A stretch of DNA of 27,011 nucleotides from an uncultured Lachnospiraceae bacterium (GTDB lineage Bacteria > Bacillota > Clostridia > Lachnospirales > Lachnospiraceae): NCBI GenBank assembly GCA_910583895.1, contig CAJTYJ010000037.1, positions 1 to 27,011 of the forward strand. Reading direction: 5' to 3'. This document shows positions 7,291 through 15,306 of the stretch, one piece after another; the first letter of the stretch is position 1, and each line of letters starts with the position of its first letter. Below the pieces are notes generated by a model, which saw nothing but the letters and a program-made list of their open reading frames with translations, was not told where the DNA came from and did not search any database. The position numbers were made by a program, and so were the translations under genes.

Positions 7291-7320
7291 CAATCCCTCT
7301 ACGATCATTCCTTCATAAGA

Positions 7321-8751
7321 TTACTGAAACAGTTCATAAGACTTCTTAAGCACCTCATCGGTGTGCTCTGTGATGCCCTGGTAGACCGGAAGAAGCCGCT
7401 CATACAGCTTTGCATTTTCCGGATCCGGTGTGAAGGTGTCTTTCACCCGCACCATCCCTGCCACTGCCTCGTCAAAGCTTCCGTAGATGCCCGCCGCGAC
7501 TGCTCCGCAGATGGCGGCGCCCAGTCCGGCCGCCCCGCTGATCTCGTTGCGGACAATCGGAAGCCGGAAGACATCCGCGAAGATCTGCATAAAGAGACTG
7601 CTGTTGGAGCCTCCTCCGGTTATGATGATCCGCTCAAGCTTCGCATCCACTTCCCGGCACATGTCATCCACATGCTTTTTCAGCGTCATGGCCACGGCCT
7701 CCAAAAGGGAGCGGTACATATGCCCTCTTGTGTGCCTTCCGTCAAAACCGATCATCACACCCTTTTTATAGCGGCCATCCACCGGCGCCAGCCAGTCCAG
7801 AACCGTCATCAGTCCGTCGCTGCCTGCCGGCACCTTCTCTGCCTCATCGCTTAGAAGCTCCTCCGCTGACTTGCCCATGGACTCTGCCATCTGAATATAA
7901 CTGTCTCCCAGTATATCACGGAACCAGCTGATTGTCCACATGCCCCGGCGGATGCCGTTGCTGTCATAGAGATATTTGTCCGGCACACAGGAGAACTTGG
8001 GCCACGCAAAGGAAGTCCCTTTCAGGTTCTCTTTTCCCTCCATCATGGCCGTGGTGTAGGTGCCAAGAGAGATGCAGGCCGTGGTCTCTCCCATACAGCC
8101 GGTTCCCAGTCCTTCCACTGCTTTATCATTGGAGGTGGCCACAACCGGAACCCCTTTGGGGAGCCCCGTAGCCTCCGCCGCTTTCTCCGTCACATACCCC
8201 AGGATTTCCCCCGGCATCACCAGGTCAAAGAGCATCTCCCGGGGCATCCCCGTCGCCTTATAGGCCTCCGGATCATCCGACCACTGCCAGCGGTCCACAT
8301 CCACCGGCCAGCCATATTCGTAATTGGCCACGGTGTCCTTCTTCTCCCCGGTCAGACGGTGTGTGATATATCCGGAGGACGCCACCAGGTAGCGCACATC
8401 CGGATTCACATGTTCATAGGGCTGGGATACCCGGACGTCCATCCAGCTCAAAGCCGGCTGAGCCAGCGTTCCGTCTTCTTTCAGATACGCACGGCAGCAG
8501 CGAATGGTACAGAGTCCGATGGCCACAATATCTTCCCGGTTCCCGGTGAATTTCGCCATGCACTTTCTGGCCGCCTTACAGATGGCATCCCACCAGTCAT
8601 CGTCCGGATGCTCCACATACCCGGGCTTTGGCAGATCGTAGGGCCGAAGGGGCGCCTTGTCTTCACAGACCACCCTTCCCTTCTCGTCAAAAATGGTAAT
8701 CTTTGCGCTCTGTGAGCCTTCGTCAATTCCGATGATATATTTTTCGCTCAT
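7321..8751 (-). CDS. ygcE: FGGY-family carbohydrate kinase, YgcE-like
   Basis: FGGY kinases transfer phosphate from ATP to sugars or polyols. The 476-residue protein has the N-terminal phosphate loop GIDEGSQS (8-15) and TSNDKAVEGLGTG (206-218), with D209 as the likely catalytic base. ISLGTYT (227-233) and the C-terminal ATP-site motif ITGGGSNSSLFMQIFADVF (377-395) follow. Blocks such as GLCTIRCCRAYLKEDGT and MTVLDWL are, from memory, very close to E. coli YgcE rather than xylulokinase, gluconate kinase or glycerol kinase. The substrate of YgcE is not established to my knowledge. It follows the YgcW-like SDR by 11 bp with a GGGAG ribosome binding site, so the two share one message and probably one pathway. 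Confidence 0.85.
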   Translation of the reverse strand: MSEKYIIGIDEGSQSAKITIFDEKGRVVCEDKAPLRPYDLPKPGYVEHPDDDWWDAICKAARKCMAKFTGNREDIVAIGLCTIRCCRAYLKEDGTLAQPALSWMDVRVSQPYEHVNPDVRYLVASSGYITHRLTGEKKDTVANYEYGWPVDVDRWQWSDDPEAYKATGMPREMLFDLVMPGEILGYVTEKAAEATGLPKGVPVVATSNDKAVEGLGTGCMGETTACISLGTYTTAMMEGKENLKGTSFAWPKFSCVPDKYLYDSNGIRRGMWTISWFRDILGDSYIQMAESMGKSAEELLSDEAEKVPAGSDGLMTVLDWLAPVDGRYKKGVMIGFDGRHTRGHMYRSLLEAVAMTLKKHVDDMCREVDAKLERIIITGGGSNSSLFMQIFADVFRLPIVRNEISGAAGLGAAICGAVAAGIYGSFDEAVAGMVRVKDTFTPDPENAKLYERLLPVYQGITEHTDEVLKKSYELFQ

Positions 8752-8762
8752 CCTTCTTCTCC

Positions 8763-9545
8763 CTATCTGACCAGATAGCCTCCGTCAACCACCAGCAGCG
8801 TTCCGTTTACATAATCTGCCGCCTTGCTGGCAAGAAATACCGTAGCTCCCATGAGGTCCTGTCTCTCGCCCCAGCGGTCAGCCGGGATATGCTCTTTAAT
8901 CTTGATGAATTTCTCATCGTTGGCACTTCCGGTTCCGCTCGTCATGGCAGTCTGGAAATATCCCGGAGCGATGCCGTTCACGGTGATGCCATATTTTCCA
9001 AGTTCATCGGCATAGGCCTTGGTCAGTCCTGCAAGTCCCGCCTTCATCGCCGCATAGGCCGGAGAACCAAGTCCGCCCAGGAAAGAGAAGAGGGAGCAGA
9101 TATTGATGATTCTTCCGCTTCTCTGGGGAATCATATATTTTGCCACCGCATGGCTTAAATCAAAAGCGCCGGTTAAATTGATGGCAATCATGGGATCCCA
9201 CTCTGCTCTTCCAAAATCCAGCACATCCGCAATCTTGCAGATTCCTGCGCAGTTCACCAGAATATCGATCTTTCCGTAAGTCTCCACACATTTCTCCGCA
9301 ATCTTGTCGCACATACCGTCTTCGGTCAGATCCCCCTGCATGAAAGTATATTTCACTCCACAGTCCTCAATCAGCTTTTTTGTCGTCCCGTCATCGTCCA
9401 CAAAGGCGAAAGCGAAGATATTCGCCCCTGCCTTGGCAAGCGCCAGTGCAAAAGCCTGTCCAAGTCCGCTGTTTCCGCCGGTTACGATTGCATTCTTTCC
9501 TTTCAGTGAAAAAAAGTCCATGGAAAAATCATTGATATTCAACAT
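8763..9545 (-). CDS. ygcW: short-chain dehydrogenase, YgcW-like
   Basis: This is a classical NAD(P)-dependent SDR of 260 residues. It has the cofactor motif TGGNSGLG (22-29), NCAG (98-101) and N123. The catalytic triad is S151, Y164 and K168 (YAAMK), and the C-terminus ends VNGTLLVVDGGYLVR. KduD-type 2-deoxygluconate dehydrogenases are relatives. The opening (NDFSMDFFSLKGKNAIVTGG) and GFG-type blocks such as VLDFGRAEWDPMI and WGERQDLMGA match what I remember of E. coli YgcW. It is the first gene of unit A, transcribed from the 9719 promoter through the leader at 9622-9690. The ATG has AGGAGGAG about 9 nt upstream. It should oxidise or reduce a sugar or polyol hydroxyl; the substrate is unknown. 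Confidence 0.88.
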   Translation of the reverse strand: MLNINDFSMDFFSLKGKNAIVTGGNSGLGQAFALALAKAGANIFAFAFVDDDGTTKKLIEDCGVKYTFMQGDLTEDGMCDKIAEKCVETYGKIDILVNCAGICKIADVLDFGRAEWDPMIAINLTGAFDLSHAVAKYMIPQRSGRIINICSLFSFLGGLGSPAYAAMKAGLAGLTKAYADELGKYGITVNGIAPGYFQTAMTSGTGSANDEKFIKIKEHIPADRWGERQDLMGATVFLASKAADYVNGTLLVVDGGYLVR

Positions 9546-9621
9546 TTTTTTGCTCCTCCTGCTGTTTTATTTATGCATTTTCAAAGAGCGTCCTTTGCTC
9601 GCGCGCCTGACAAAAGAAAAC

Positions 9622-9690
9622 AAAAAAAGAGCAGCTTTCACCCGTTTCTACGGATAAAAGTTACTCTCTCTTTCGCTCTTTTTGTAACTG
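9622..9690 (-). promoter_or_regulatory. antitermination leader 1 (unit A)
   Basis: The minus-strand leader opens with CAGTTAC (9690-9684), then an 18-nt purine loop with two AGAG blocks, then AGTAACT (9665-9659). AGTTAC and GTAACT pair over 6 bp. The second arm is also inside the 5' arm (9668-9650) of an intrinsic terminator whose 3' arm is 9645-9626. That stem has about 18 bp with a mismatch and GU pairs, a UUCU-sized loop and seven U. The two structures cannot coexist, which is the layout of a protein-controlled antiterminator. Two more leaders in the window share it. The likely partner is the GlpP-like protein at 10552. Confidence 0.8.
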
Positions 9691-9695
9691 TCTAT

Positions 9696-9724
9696 ATTGT
9701 AAATCCAATTCCCTTTGTTGTCAA
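9696..9724 (-). promoter_or_regulatory. promoter of unit A (ygcW-ygcE-DUF89)
   Basis: A perfect TTGACA (9724-9719), a 17-bp spacer and TACAAT (9701-9696) lie on the minus strand. The CAGTTAC word of leader 1 begins exactly 5 nt after the -10 hexamer, so the RNA must begin at or within a base or two of that word. Confidence 0.85.
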
Positions 9725-9768
9725 TCTCGTAATAATGTTCAAATTATCACCTTGATTTTTGTGACATT

Positions 9769-10191
9769 TTACCAATCTTCTACGGTAATGCATCGCAGCT
9801 CTTTAAACTGACGCAGTTGCCTGTCATTGGTCAGGAACAAATCACATCCCGTTTCGCAGGCGATTGCCAACTGCAGAGAATCCATCGCCTTAAAATCTTT
9901 ATACTGCGCTCGAATCTGTGCAACCTTTTTAGCCATCTCAAGATTCACATCATACAGAGTGATCCCACAGTCCTCTGTAAACTCGAAAAAAACATCTATT
10001 TTTTCCTTATTGCCGGATTTATATGGATACACAAGATATTCTTCACAAGTAACCACAGAAGAACACATTTTCTTCCCTGATGAAATAATTTCCTCAAAAA
10101 TTTTACGAACCCGCTCTCCAAAGTTCACATCTTCGTCAAGGAAATAGATAATTGGCGTTGTATCCAGAAAAATCTTATTACACTCTATCAT
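9769..10191 (-). CDS. PIN-domain toxin (VapC-like ribonuclease)
   Basis: PIN toxins are Mg2+-dependent ribonucleases that cut tRNA, rRNA or mRNA. The 140-residue protein starts with FLDTTPIIYFLD (D10) and carries E50/E51 in SVVTCEEYLVYP. AMDSLQLAIA (D104) and LTNDRQL (D123) follow, so the acidic cluster of an active PIN domain is complete. Its start overlaps the end of the upstream small gene by 14 bp, the usual antitoxin-toxin arrangement. The pair lies between the regulator gene and unit A, and is lower in G+C than its neighbours, suggesting that it arrived separately. Confidence 0.85.
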   Translation of the reverse strand: MIECNKIFLDTTPIIYFLDEDVNFGERVRKIFEEIISSGKKMCSSVVTCEEYLVYPYKSGNKEKIDVFFEFTEDCGITLYDVNLEMAKKVAQIRAQYKDFKAMDSLQLAIACETGCDLFLTNDRQLRQFKELRCITVEDW

Positions 10192-10402
10192 CCGCTCTAA
10201 GTTCCTCTATATAATCCTGCGCATCTGTCTGAAACATTTTTCTCCCTCTGCCCATATATTTTCTTAAATCTGGTTTTTGAGCCTGAGATAATTCTTTTGT
10301 TTCCAGAACAGTAACAATGACTCTCTGTCCAACTGACAAGTGAATATCTTCATCCATTACAATTCGATTTCCATCATAATATCCTTCTACAGCTGTCAGC
10401 AT
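10178..10402 (-). CDS. antitoxin partner of the PIN toxin
   Basis: This 74-residue protein precedes and overlaps the toxin gene. The N-terminal half (MLTAVEGYYDGNRIVMDEDI, then LSVGQRVIVTVLE) is a short beta structure like AbrB-type or DUF2281-like antitoxins. The C-terminal half is charged and probably wraps the toxin (YIEELRADDRV). I chose the ATG at 10402 because AAGGAG lies 7 nt upstream; a longer reading from 10423 has no such site. It is expected to neutralise the toxin and to repress its own promoter. Confidence 0.7.
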   Translation of the reverse strand: MLTAVEGYYDGNRIVMDEDIHLSVGQRVIVTVLETKELSQAQKPDLRKYMGRGRKMFQTDAQDYIEELRADDRV

Positions 10403-10440
10403 AAATTCACTCCTTTCCAGCACCTGAAATATTTATTATA

Positions 10441-10469
10441 ATTATAGCGTTTTTCTTTATTTCTTACAA
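10441..10469 (-). promoter_or_regulatory. promoter of the toxin-antitoxin pair
   Basis: TTGTAA (10469-10464), a 17-bp spacer and a perfect TATAAT (10446-10441) lie on the minus strand. They give an untranslated leader of about 30 nt to the antitoxin start. The upstream inverted repeat TAACGGT/ACCGTTA (10498-10522) lacks a U-tract and is a possible operator rather than a terminator for unit B. Confidence 0.65.
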
Positions 10470-10551
10470 CTGGCGATTTTCAATGAATTTTGCATCATAA
10501 CGGTGAAGGTACGGAACCGTTACAAAGATTTTATATAACAGATGTTTGTTC

Positions 10552-11130
10552 TCAGCAGTCCCAGAGTTCTTTGTTCGATGTAGCCACAGCGATGGCGCCG
10601 GCTTTCAGAGCCGCCATCACGTCCTCCGAGTCCTGGGTCAGTCCGGTGGCCACCACCGGCTTGTCTATGGTTTCCACCAGGTATTTCATCACCTTGGCAA
10701 GCCCCGCCGGCATGAACTCCACAATATCCGGATTGCAGTTTCTGACATATTTTGCTATGTTGGCATAGGTAAAACCGTCGATCATATAGAATCTTTGGAT
10801 GGTCAGAAACCCAAGGTCATTGGCCCTTCGGATCATGGCAGGCTTCATGCTGATGATCCCGTCCGCCTTCGTATACTTCCGGATAAAATCCACACAGATT
10901 TCTTTTGTGGAGAGCCCTACGATCAGATCAATATGCACGATGGCCAGCTTTCCCTCCGCCTTTACCCGGTCCACGATATCCGCAATGCTGCAGATATCCC
11001 CATACACGATGTAGGCGATCCCGGAGTCTGATTCCGGCAGCGCATTCAGCCATTCATCGTTTTTCACCTCCGGAATCACCGGACATGCCTCTGTCGCCTC
11101 CAAAAATCTTTTTTTCGTCGATTCCTGCAT
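10552..11130 (-). CDS. ygcP: GlpP/YgcP-type transcription antiterminator
   Basis: GlpP of Bacillus is a TIM-barrel-like RNA antiterminator that, with glycerol-3-phosphate, lets transcription pass the glpD leader terminator. This 192-residue homologue shows IVYGDICSIADIVDRVK (41-57), VHIDLIVGLSTKE (65-77) and ADGIISMKPAMI (89-100). TIQRFYMIDGF (110-120), PDIVEFMPAG (134-143) and ATSNKELW (183-190) complete the family pattern. It has no DNA-binding domain. It is the last gene of unit B, directly after ETF alpha 1 (stop and start adjoin), with AGGAGG 7 nt upstream. Because its own operon starts with one of the three antitermination leaders, positive feedback is likely. The ligand is probably a phosphorylated intermediate, by analogy. 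Confidence 0.85.
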   Translation of the reverse strand: MQESTKKRFLEATEACPVIPEVKNDEWLNALPESDSGIAYIVYGDICSIADIVDRVKAEGKLAIVHIDLIVGLSTKEICVDFIRKYTKADGIISMKPAMIRRANDLGFLTIQRFYMIDGFTYANIAKYVRNCNPDIVEFMPAGLAKVMKYLVETIDKPVVATGLTQDSEDVMAALKAGAIAVATSNKELWDC

Positions 11131-12144
11131 TCACATACCTCCTGACTGATGAGCAGCTTCTGTTTCCACAGATTGAATCAATTCCGGTACGATCTCATAC
11201 AAATCCCCGCAGATCGGGTGATGGGCAATCTGAAAAATACGCGCCTCTGGATCCGAATTGACCGCGATGATCCGTTTTGCCTGCCTCATACCGGCCATAA
11301 ACTGGACCGTTCCGGAGATTCCAAAAGTGATCAGGCATTCCGGGCGGACGGAATTCCCGGAGATCCCGATCTGTCTTTCCGGCGGCATCCATCCTTTTTC
11401 CACCAGCGCCCTGCTGCAGGCAAGTTCTCCGCCCAGAATTTCCGCCAGATGATACAGCATCTCAAGATCTTCTTTTTTCTTCACCCCCCGGCCGGCGGCC
11501 ACCAGTAAACGGCAGTCTCCGATGGAGACCCCCTTCTTCTCCTCTTCCCTTATGGTAATTTTTACCGGTTTTTCTTCTGAAAAAACCGATTTGACAAAAC
11601 AGGCCGGCGAAAAACCTTTCCCTCTCGGAACCGGCTCCATCACCCCGGGGCGCACCGTAGCAAACTGAGGCCTGCTTTTCTCCGTCACAATGCTTGCCAT
11701 GACATTGCCCCCAAAGGCAGGCCGGGTCTGGATCAAGTTTCCGTCCGGATCCATGGCAAGGGCCGTACAGTCGGCGGTCAGTCCGGTGCGAAATTCCACC
11801 GAAAGCCTGGGCGCCAGCGCACGTCCTTCCAGGGTTCCGCCGATCAGCACCACCGACGGCCTTGTTTCCCGGATGCAGCCGGCAGCCAGGGAAGCATACC
11901 AGCCGGGCAAGAAAAGGTCATCCGTCTCATACAGAAAAATCCGGCTCACCGGATACCCCTGAAGTTCCTTTTGCACCTTTTCCATACCGCTTCCAATCCC
12001 CAGCACCCACACCTCTTCTCTGGACTGTTCTGCCAGCCTGAGAGCCTCGCCGATCAGTTCCGGGCTGCAGGGGTGCAATTCCCCCCGCCGGCACTGCACA
12101 TATACAAGAATCCCGCTCCAGGGGGCCTCTTTTTCCCGTCTCAT
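11131..12144 (-). CDS. etfA: electron transfer flavoprotein alpha subunit (module 1)
   Basis: ETF alpha binds FAD and receives electrons from a partner dehydrogenase. The 337-residue protein has the C-terminal FAD domain with AAGRG (216-220), GISGTVQFMAGM (275-286) and AVNSDPEARIFQIAHH (294-309). It keeps the RP and G-rich core (GRALAPRLS, about 107-115) in the N-domain. The usual FAD-contact motif QVGQTG is replaced by QIGISG (258-263). No CxxCxxCxxxCP ferredoxin domain is present, unlike LctC-type alpha subunits. It overlaps ETF beta 1 by 4 bp (ATGA). It most likely pairs with that beta subunit and with the flavoprotein at 12932. Confidence 0.88.
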   Translation of the reverse strand: MRREKEAPWSGILVYVQCRRGELHPCSPELIGEALRLAEQSREEVWVLGIGSGMEKVQKELQGYPVSRIFLYETDDLFLPGWYASLAAGCIRETRPSVVLIGGTLEGRALAPRLSVEFRTGLTADCTALAMDPDGNLIQTRPAFGGNVMASIVTEKSRPQFATVRPGVMEPVPRGKGFSPACFVKSVFSEEKPVKITIREEEKKGVSIGDCRLLVAAGRGVKKKEDLEMLYHLAEILGGELACSRALVEKGWMPPERQIGISGNSVRPECLITFGISGTVQFMAGMRQAKRIIAVNSDPEARIFQIAHHPICGDLYEIVPELIQSVETEAAHQSGGM

Positions 12145-12935
12145 ATCCCCGTCTCCTGTCCCGTGTCTTTTAGCAGCTCCAGAATATACGCTGCCCCTTC
12201 ACCACCGCTTTTGTATACCAGCTCTTTCCTTTCCGCCCCTTTGGGTGCGAAGATCTTCTTTACTCTGGTGGCGGATCCTTTCAGACCGTAATGTTCCGGC
12301 ACCGCATCTTCCAGCTCCTGCAGAGAAAGAACCGTTACCGGCATTTTCCGCCCCTTCATCTTAAGCTTTAAAGAAGGCATCCGGGGAATAAAGCTTTCCC
12401 GTTCCACCATCGCCACACAGGGAAGCGGCGCCGTCACCTCCGCTGTTCCTTCCTCCATCCGGCAGCCGGCCACGATCTGATCTTCTTTTACTTCCAGCCG
12501 GGTCACCCAGTTTAACTGCTGCCAGCCAAGCCAGGCGGCCAGAGCGCTTCCGGTCTGGGCCGTGTCCCCATCTGTGGTCTGTCTGCCGCATACAATCAGG
12601 TCATACTCCCCGGCAGACCGGATGGCCTGCATCAGCGTATAGGAAGTGGCCAGCACATCGGCACCGCCAAAGGCCCGGTCACTGATCAGGTACCCATGAT
12701 CCGCCCCCATGGCATAAGCCTCCCGAAGTACCTCTTCGGCCTTCTCAGGCCCCATGGTAAACACATGGATCTCACCTCCCCGCTGCTCTTTGATCTGAAG
12801 CGCCGCCTCCAGGGCTGACCGGTCATACAGGTTGGTGACGGCCGAAAGGCCGGTCCGGATCAGCACTCCGGTCCTGGGATCCATACTGCCTTCCGAGACG
12901 CCCGGCACCTGCTTCATACACACTGCAATCCTCAT
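12141..12935 (-). CDS. etfB: electron transfer flavoprotein beta subunit (module 1)
   Basis: ETF beta forms the heterodimer with ETF alpha. It binds AMP, or FAD in bifurcating types. The 264-residue protein has the standard start MRIAVCMKQVPGVSE, the dimer/partner helix SALEAALQIKEQ (40-51) and the nucleotide motif CGRQTTDGDTAQTGSALA (116-133). LGW follows at about 136-138. It therefore looks like a complete, canonical beta subunit. The ATG overlaps the stop of the upstream flavoprotein gene (ATGA), and its own stop overlaps the next start in the same way. This translational chain supports one stoichiometric complex. Confidence 0.9.
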   Translation of the reverse strand: MRIAVCMKQVPGVSEGSMDPRTGVLIRTGLSAVTNLYDRSALEAALQIKEQRGGEIHVFTMGPEKAEEVLREAYAMGADHGYLISDRAFGGADVLATSYTLMQAIRSAGEYDLIVCGRQTTDGDTAQTGSALAAWLGWQQLNWVTRLEVKEDQIVAGCRMEEGTAEVTAPLPCVAMVERESFIPRMPSLKLKMKGRKMPVTVLSLQELEDAVPEHYGLKGSATRVKKIFAPKGAERKELVYKSGGEGAAYILELLKDTGQETGI

Positions 12936-14350
12936 ACCTCACCTGCTTTCCCGGCCGTAAAGCGGTTTCCCTGGTTGAACAGTTCCTTTGGATCATAGGT
13001 GTTTTTAAGCCTCTCATTCTCTTCCTGGTAAGCCCCTGCCAGAAGTTCCCCATAAATCCGGCTTTTCAGCTTTCCGGCCCCATGCTCTTCCAGCACCCTG
13101 CCGGATCCGTTCAGCACTTCTGCCGCCCAGGTACGAAAGAGCCGGATTCCTGCCTCATAGGCTTCATAGGAGTCCGGCAGCAGATTGATGTGCAGATGTC
13201 CTTCCAGCCCGTGGCCGAAGATACAGCCCTGCAGTCCTGCCTCTTCCAGATCCGCCCGGTACGTTTGCACCTGTCCCCAGAGGTCTTCCTCCTTTACCAG
13301 CATATCCGTCCCCAGCTTTGTGATTCTTGGATCTTTCTGATGCATTTCCTCAATGAACAGATTGCAGGTCTCCGGCGCCGCATGCCGGAAGGCGTGAAGC
13401 TTTTCCACTTCTCCGCTTCCGGACACCGCCCAGGCTGTATCCGGATCGCTTCCCTGCTCCGCCGCAAGCTCCATCAGCCCCTCTGCGATCTCTTCAATCT
13501 CATTTTCCGCTCCATGGATCTCCACATAGACCGCTCCGTCCACGTCAGAAGCCACTTCCGGCAGTTCCCGGATCCTGCTCATGGTCCCCTTTCTGGCTTC
13601 GATCATGGAAAGGATGCGTCCGTCCAGGTATTCCACCGACGCAACCTGAGCACCTCTTCCTTCGCTTTCCTGTCCGGCCGTTTTCATTTGGTCTATAAAT
13701 TGCAGCGCACCTTTTTCTTCTTCAAAGAAAAAGAGGATTCCCCACATCTCTTCCGGGCAGGGCATCAGAATCAGGGTCAGTTCCGTGATCACCCCGGTGA
13801 TGCCCTCTTTCCCGAGAAAATCATCCAGCTCTTCTGCTTTTGTCAGCTCCAGGCAGCGTCCATTCCCGTCGATCACCCTTATTTTTTCGATGTAGGTTCG
13901 GCTGTCGCCGTACAGAAGTCTGGTAATCCCCTGGGCGCCTGTGGCGGCGATCCCTCCCACTGTGGCGGATGTCTCCGTAGGCGCCACCGGCCAGAACATT
14001 TGTTCTTTTCGGAAGCGGGCAAAGATCTCTTTCTGCAAATCCATCAGGTTCAGTCCGGGCTCCACCACAATCCGTCCGGTTCCGTCCTGGCTCAGACAGC
14101 TGTCCTTCACCCGATTCATCCGGGAGACATTCAGGATATGCCCTCCCCCGGGCACGCTTCCCCCGGTGATCCCGGTCTTTCCCCCCTGGATGGTGACCGG
14201 CACCTGGGCATCCCTTAACTGTGCAAGGATCTTCAAAAGTTCCTCTTCTGACTCCGGAAACGAGATGCTTTGTGCCTCTCCGGTATATTTGGACTCGTCA
14301 ATCAGGTACTCCTGATACACTTTGCTCATTGGAATCATACTCTGCCCCAT
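12932..14350 (-). CDS. FAD-linked oxidase, GlcD/lactate dehydrogenase-like (module 1)
   Basis: This is a flavoprotein of the PCMH-type FAD-binding family, typically a D-2-hydroxyacid dehydrogenase. The 472-residue protein has the phosphate-binding loop QGGKTGITGGSVPGGG (55-70) and TSATVGGIAATGAQG, with the covalent-site region absent. The C-terminal domain has FGHGLEGHLH (378-387; H380, H385, H387) and EEHGAGKLK (421-429; H423), matching the GHxGxGNxHxN and EHG elements, although the usual asparagine is histidine. With the ETF pair next to it the closest known layout is the LctBCD lactate dehydrogenase/ETF complex. Here the alpha subunit lacks the ferredoxin domain. It is the fourth gene of unit B, 11 bp after ETF alpha 2. 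Confidence 0.85.
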   Translation of the reverse strand: MGQSMIPMSKVYQEYLIDESKYTGEAQSISFPESEEELLKILAQLRDAQVPVTIQGGKTGITGGSVPGGGHILNVSRMNRVKDSCLSQDGTGRIVVEPGLNLMDLQKEIFARFRKEQMFWPVAPTETSATVGGIAATGAQGITRLLYGDSRTYIEKIRVIDGNGRCLELTKAEELDDFLGKEGITGVITELTLILMPCPEEMWGILFFFEEEKGALQFIDQMKTAGQESEGRGAQVASVEYLDGRILSMIEARKGTMSRIRELPEVASDVDGAVYVEIHGAENEIEEIAEGLMELAAEQGSDPDTAWAVSGSGEVEKLHAFRHAAPETCNLFIEEMHQKDPRITKLGTDMLVKEEDLWGQVQTYRADLEEAGLQGCIFGHGLEGHLHINLLPDSYEAYEAGIRLFRTWAAEVLNGSGRVLEEHGAGKLKSRIYGELLAGAYQEENERLKNTYDPKELFNQGNRFTAGKAGEV

Positions 14351-14361
14351 GTTCTCTCCTC

Positions 14362-15306
14362 TTATTCTTCCGCTCTGACCAGCGCCTCTAACGCCTTCAC
14401 AAACGGCTCATAATCTTCCACAACCGCCACATCCGCCATCTTCATGATCGGAGCAGCCGGATCCTTGTTGACCGCCGTGATCCATCCGCTCTTCTCAACT
14501 CCTGCGCCAAATGCCGCCGCCCCCGATACCCCGGCCGCGATGCAGATCTTTGGCTGTATCAGGGTGCCGGACACTCCCAGAAGTGCTTCCATGGGTGCCC
14601 AGGCGTTCATAACCACCGGACGGCTTGCGCCGACGCTGCCCCCCAAGGCCTCCGCCAGACTCCCAAGAATTTCCATGCCCTGCCGGCCGCCGACACCCCG
14701 GCCGCCGGCAACAACGACCTGACTGTCCTTTAATCCGCTGTCGGCTTCCCTGGGTCTGCACGTTTCCAGACAGATATGATCCCCGGCCGATGCGGTACAG
14801 GTCTCTTTCCGGATAAAAAACGGCTCATCGGTCAGCTCTGCCGGATCCATTCCCTTTGCCATGGTGAAGAAAAAGGGCGGTTTCCCGGGATCGCAGAGGG
14901 CTTCCATATGATTCGCATACATCATACGCTTTACCTTGAGTCTCTGTCCGCTTCCCGGCAGAACTGCATGGATGTTGTTGGCCGAGCTTCCCCCGGTACG
15001 CGCCCCCAAGCGCACGGCAAGCGCCGCATTTTGTTCTTCCCCGGAAAGCAGATACAGATCTTCCTGGCAGATCAATGGCTGAAGCGCGTTTAAAACCGTC
15101 TCCGGTGCATCGTCTTCCACCACCGCTGCCGCCGCGTCTCTGGCATGGCGTTTTGTAAGCTCCCGGATGCGCCTGGACTCTGTGGTCAGAAGGATGGCCT
15201 CTCCCTCATCGATTCCGTCAAAATACAGTCCGGCAAACGCCTTTTGTTCCTGCATCTGTCTGAAAACATCCGGACTGTCCAGATCTACGATAAAATGATA
15301 CTTCAC
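14362..15306 (-). CDS. divergent ETF alpha subunit (module 2)
   Basis: The 314-residue protein is ETF-alpha-like but diverged. The C-terminal FAD domain shows AGGRGVGG (200-207), GASRPVVMNAWAP (226-238), GVSGAAAFGAGV (259-270) and AVNKDPAAPI (278-287). The canonical QVGQTG is LLGVSG (242-247), and the usual VQH after GISG is missing. The N-domain keeps ARTGGSSANN (102-111). Translation starts at GTG 15306, overlapping the preceding stop as GTGA. The gene corresponds to the YgcQ position in E. coli-type clusters. Its proposed partners are the beta subunit at 15303 and the YgcU-like flavoprotein at 16203. No iron-sulphur cluster motif is visible. Confidence 0.8.
   Translation of the reverse strand: MKYHFIVDLDSPDVFRQMQEQKAFAGLYFDGIDEGEAILLTTESRRIRELTKRHARDAAAAVVEDDAPETVLNALQPLICQEDLYLLSGEEQNAALAVRLGARTGGSSANNIHAVLPGSGQRLKVKRMMYANHMEALCDPGKPPFFFTMAKGMDPAELTDEPFFIRKETCTASAGDHICLETCRPREADSGLKDSQVVVAGGRGVGGRQGMEILGSLAEALGGSVGASRPVVMNAWAPMEALLGVSGTLIQPKICIAAGVSGAAAFGAGVEKSGWITAVNKDPAAPIMKMADVAVVEDYEPFVKALEALVRAEE

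Noticed and set aside
10498..10522. Inverted repeat TAACGGT/ACCGTTA as terminator of unit B.
   Set aside because: No U-tract follows on either strand; an operator is as likely.
13082..14218. Long plus-strand open frame (378 residues) opposite the GlcD-like flavoprotein gene.
   Set aside because: It is antisense to a well-conserved gene, has no ribosome binding site, and its protein is rich in H, P, R and C as expected of a shadow frame in GC-rich DNA.
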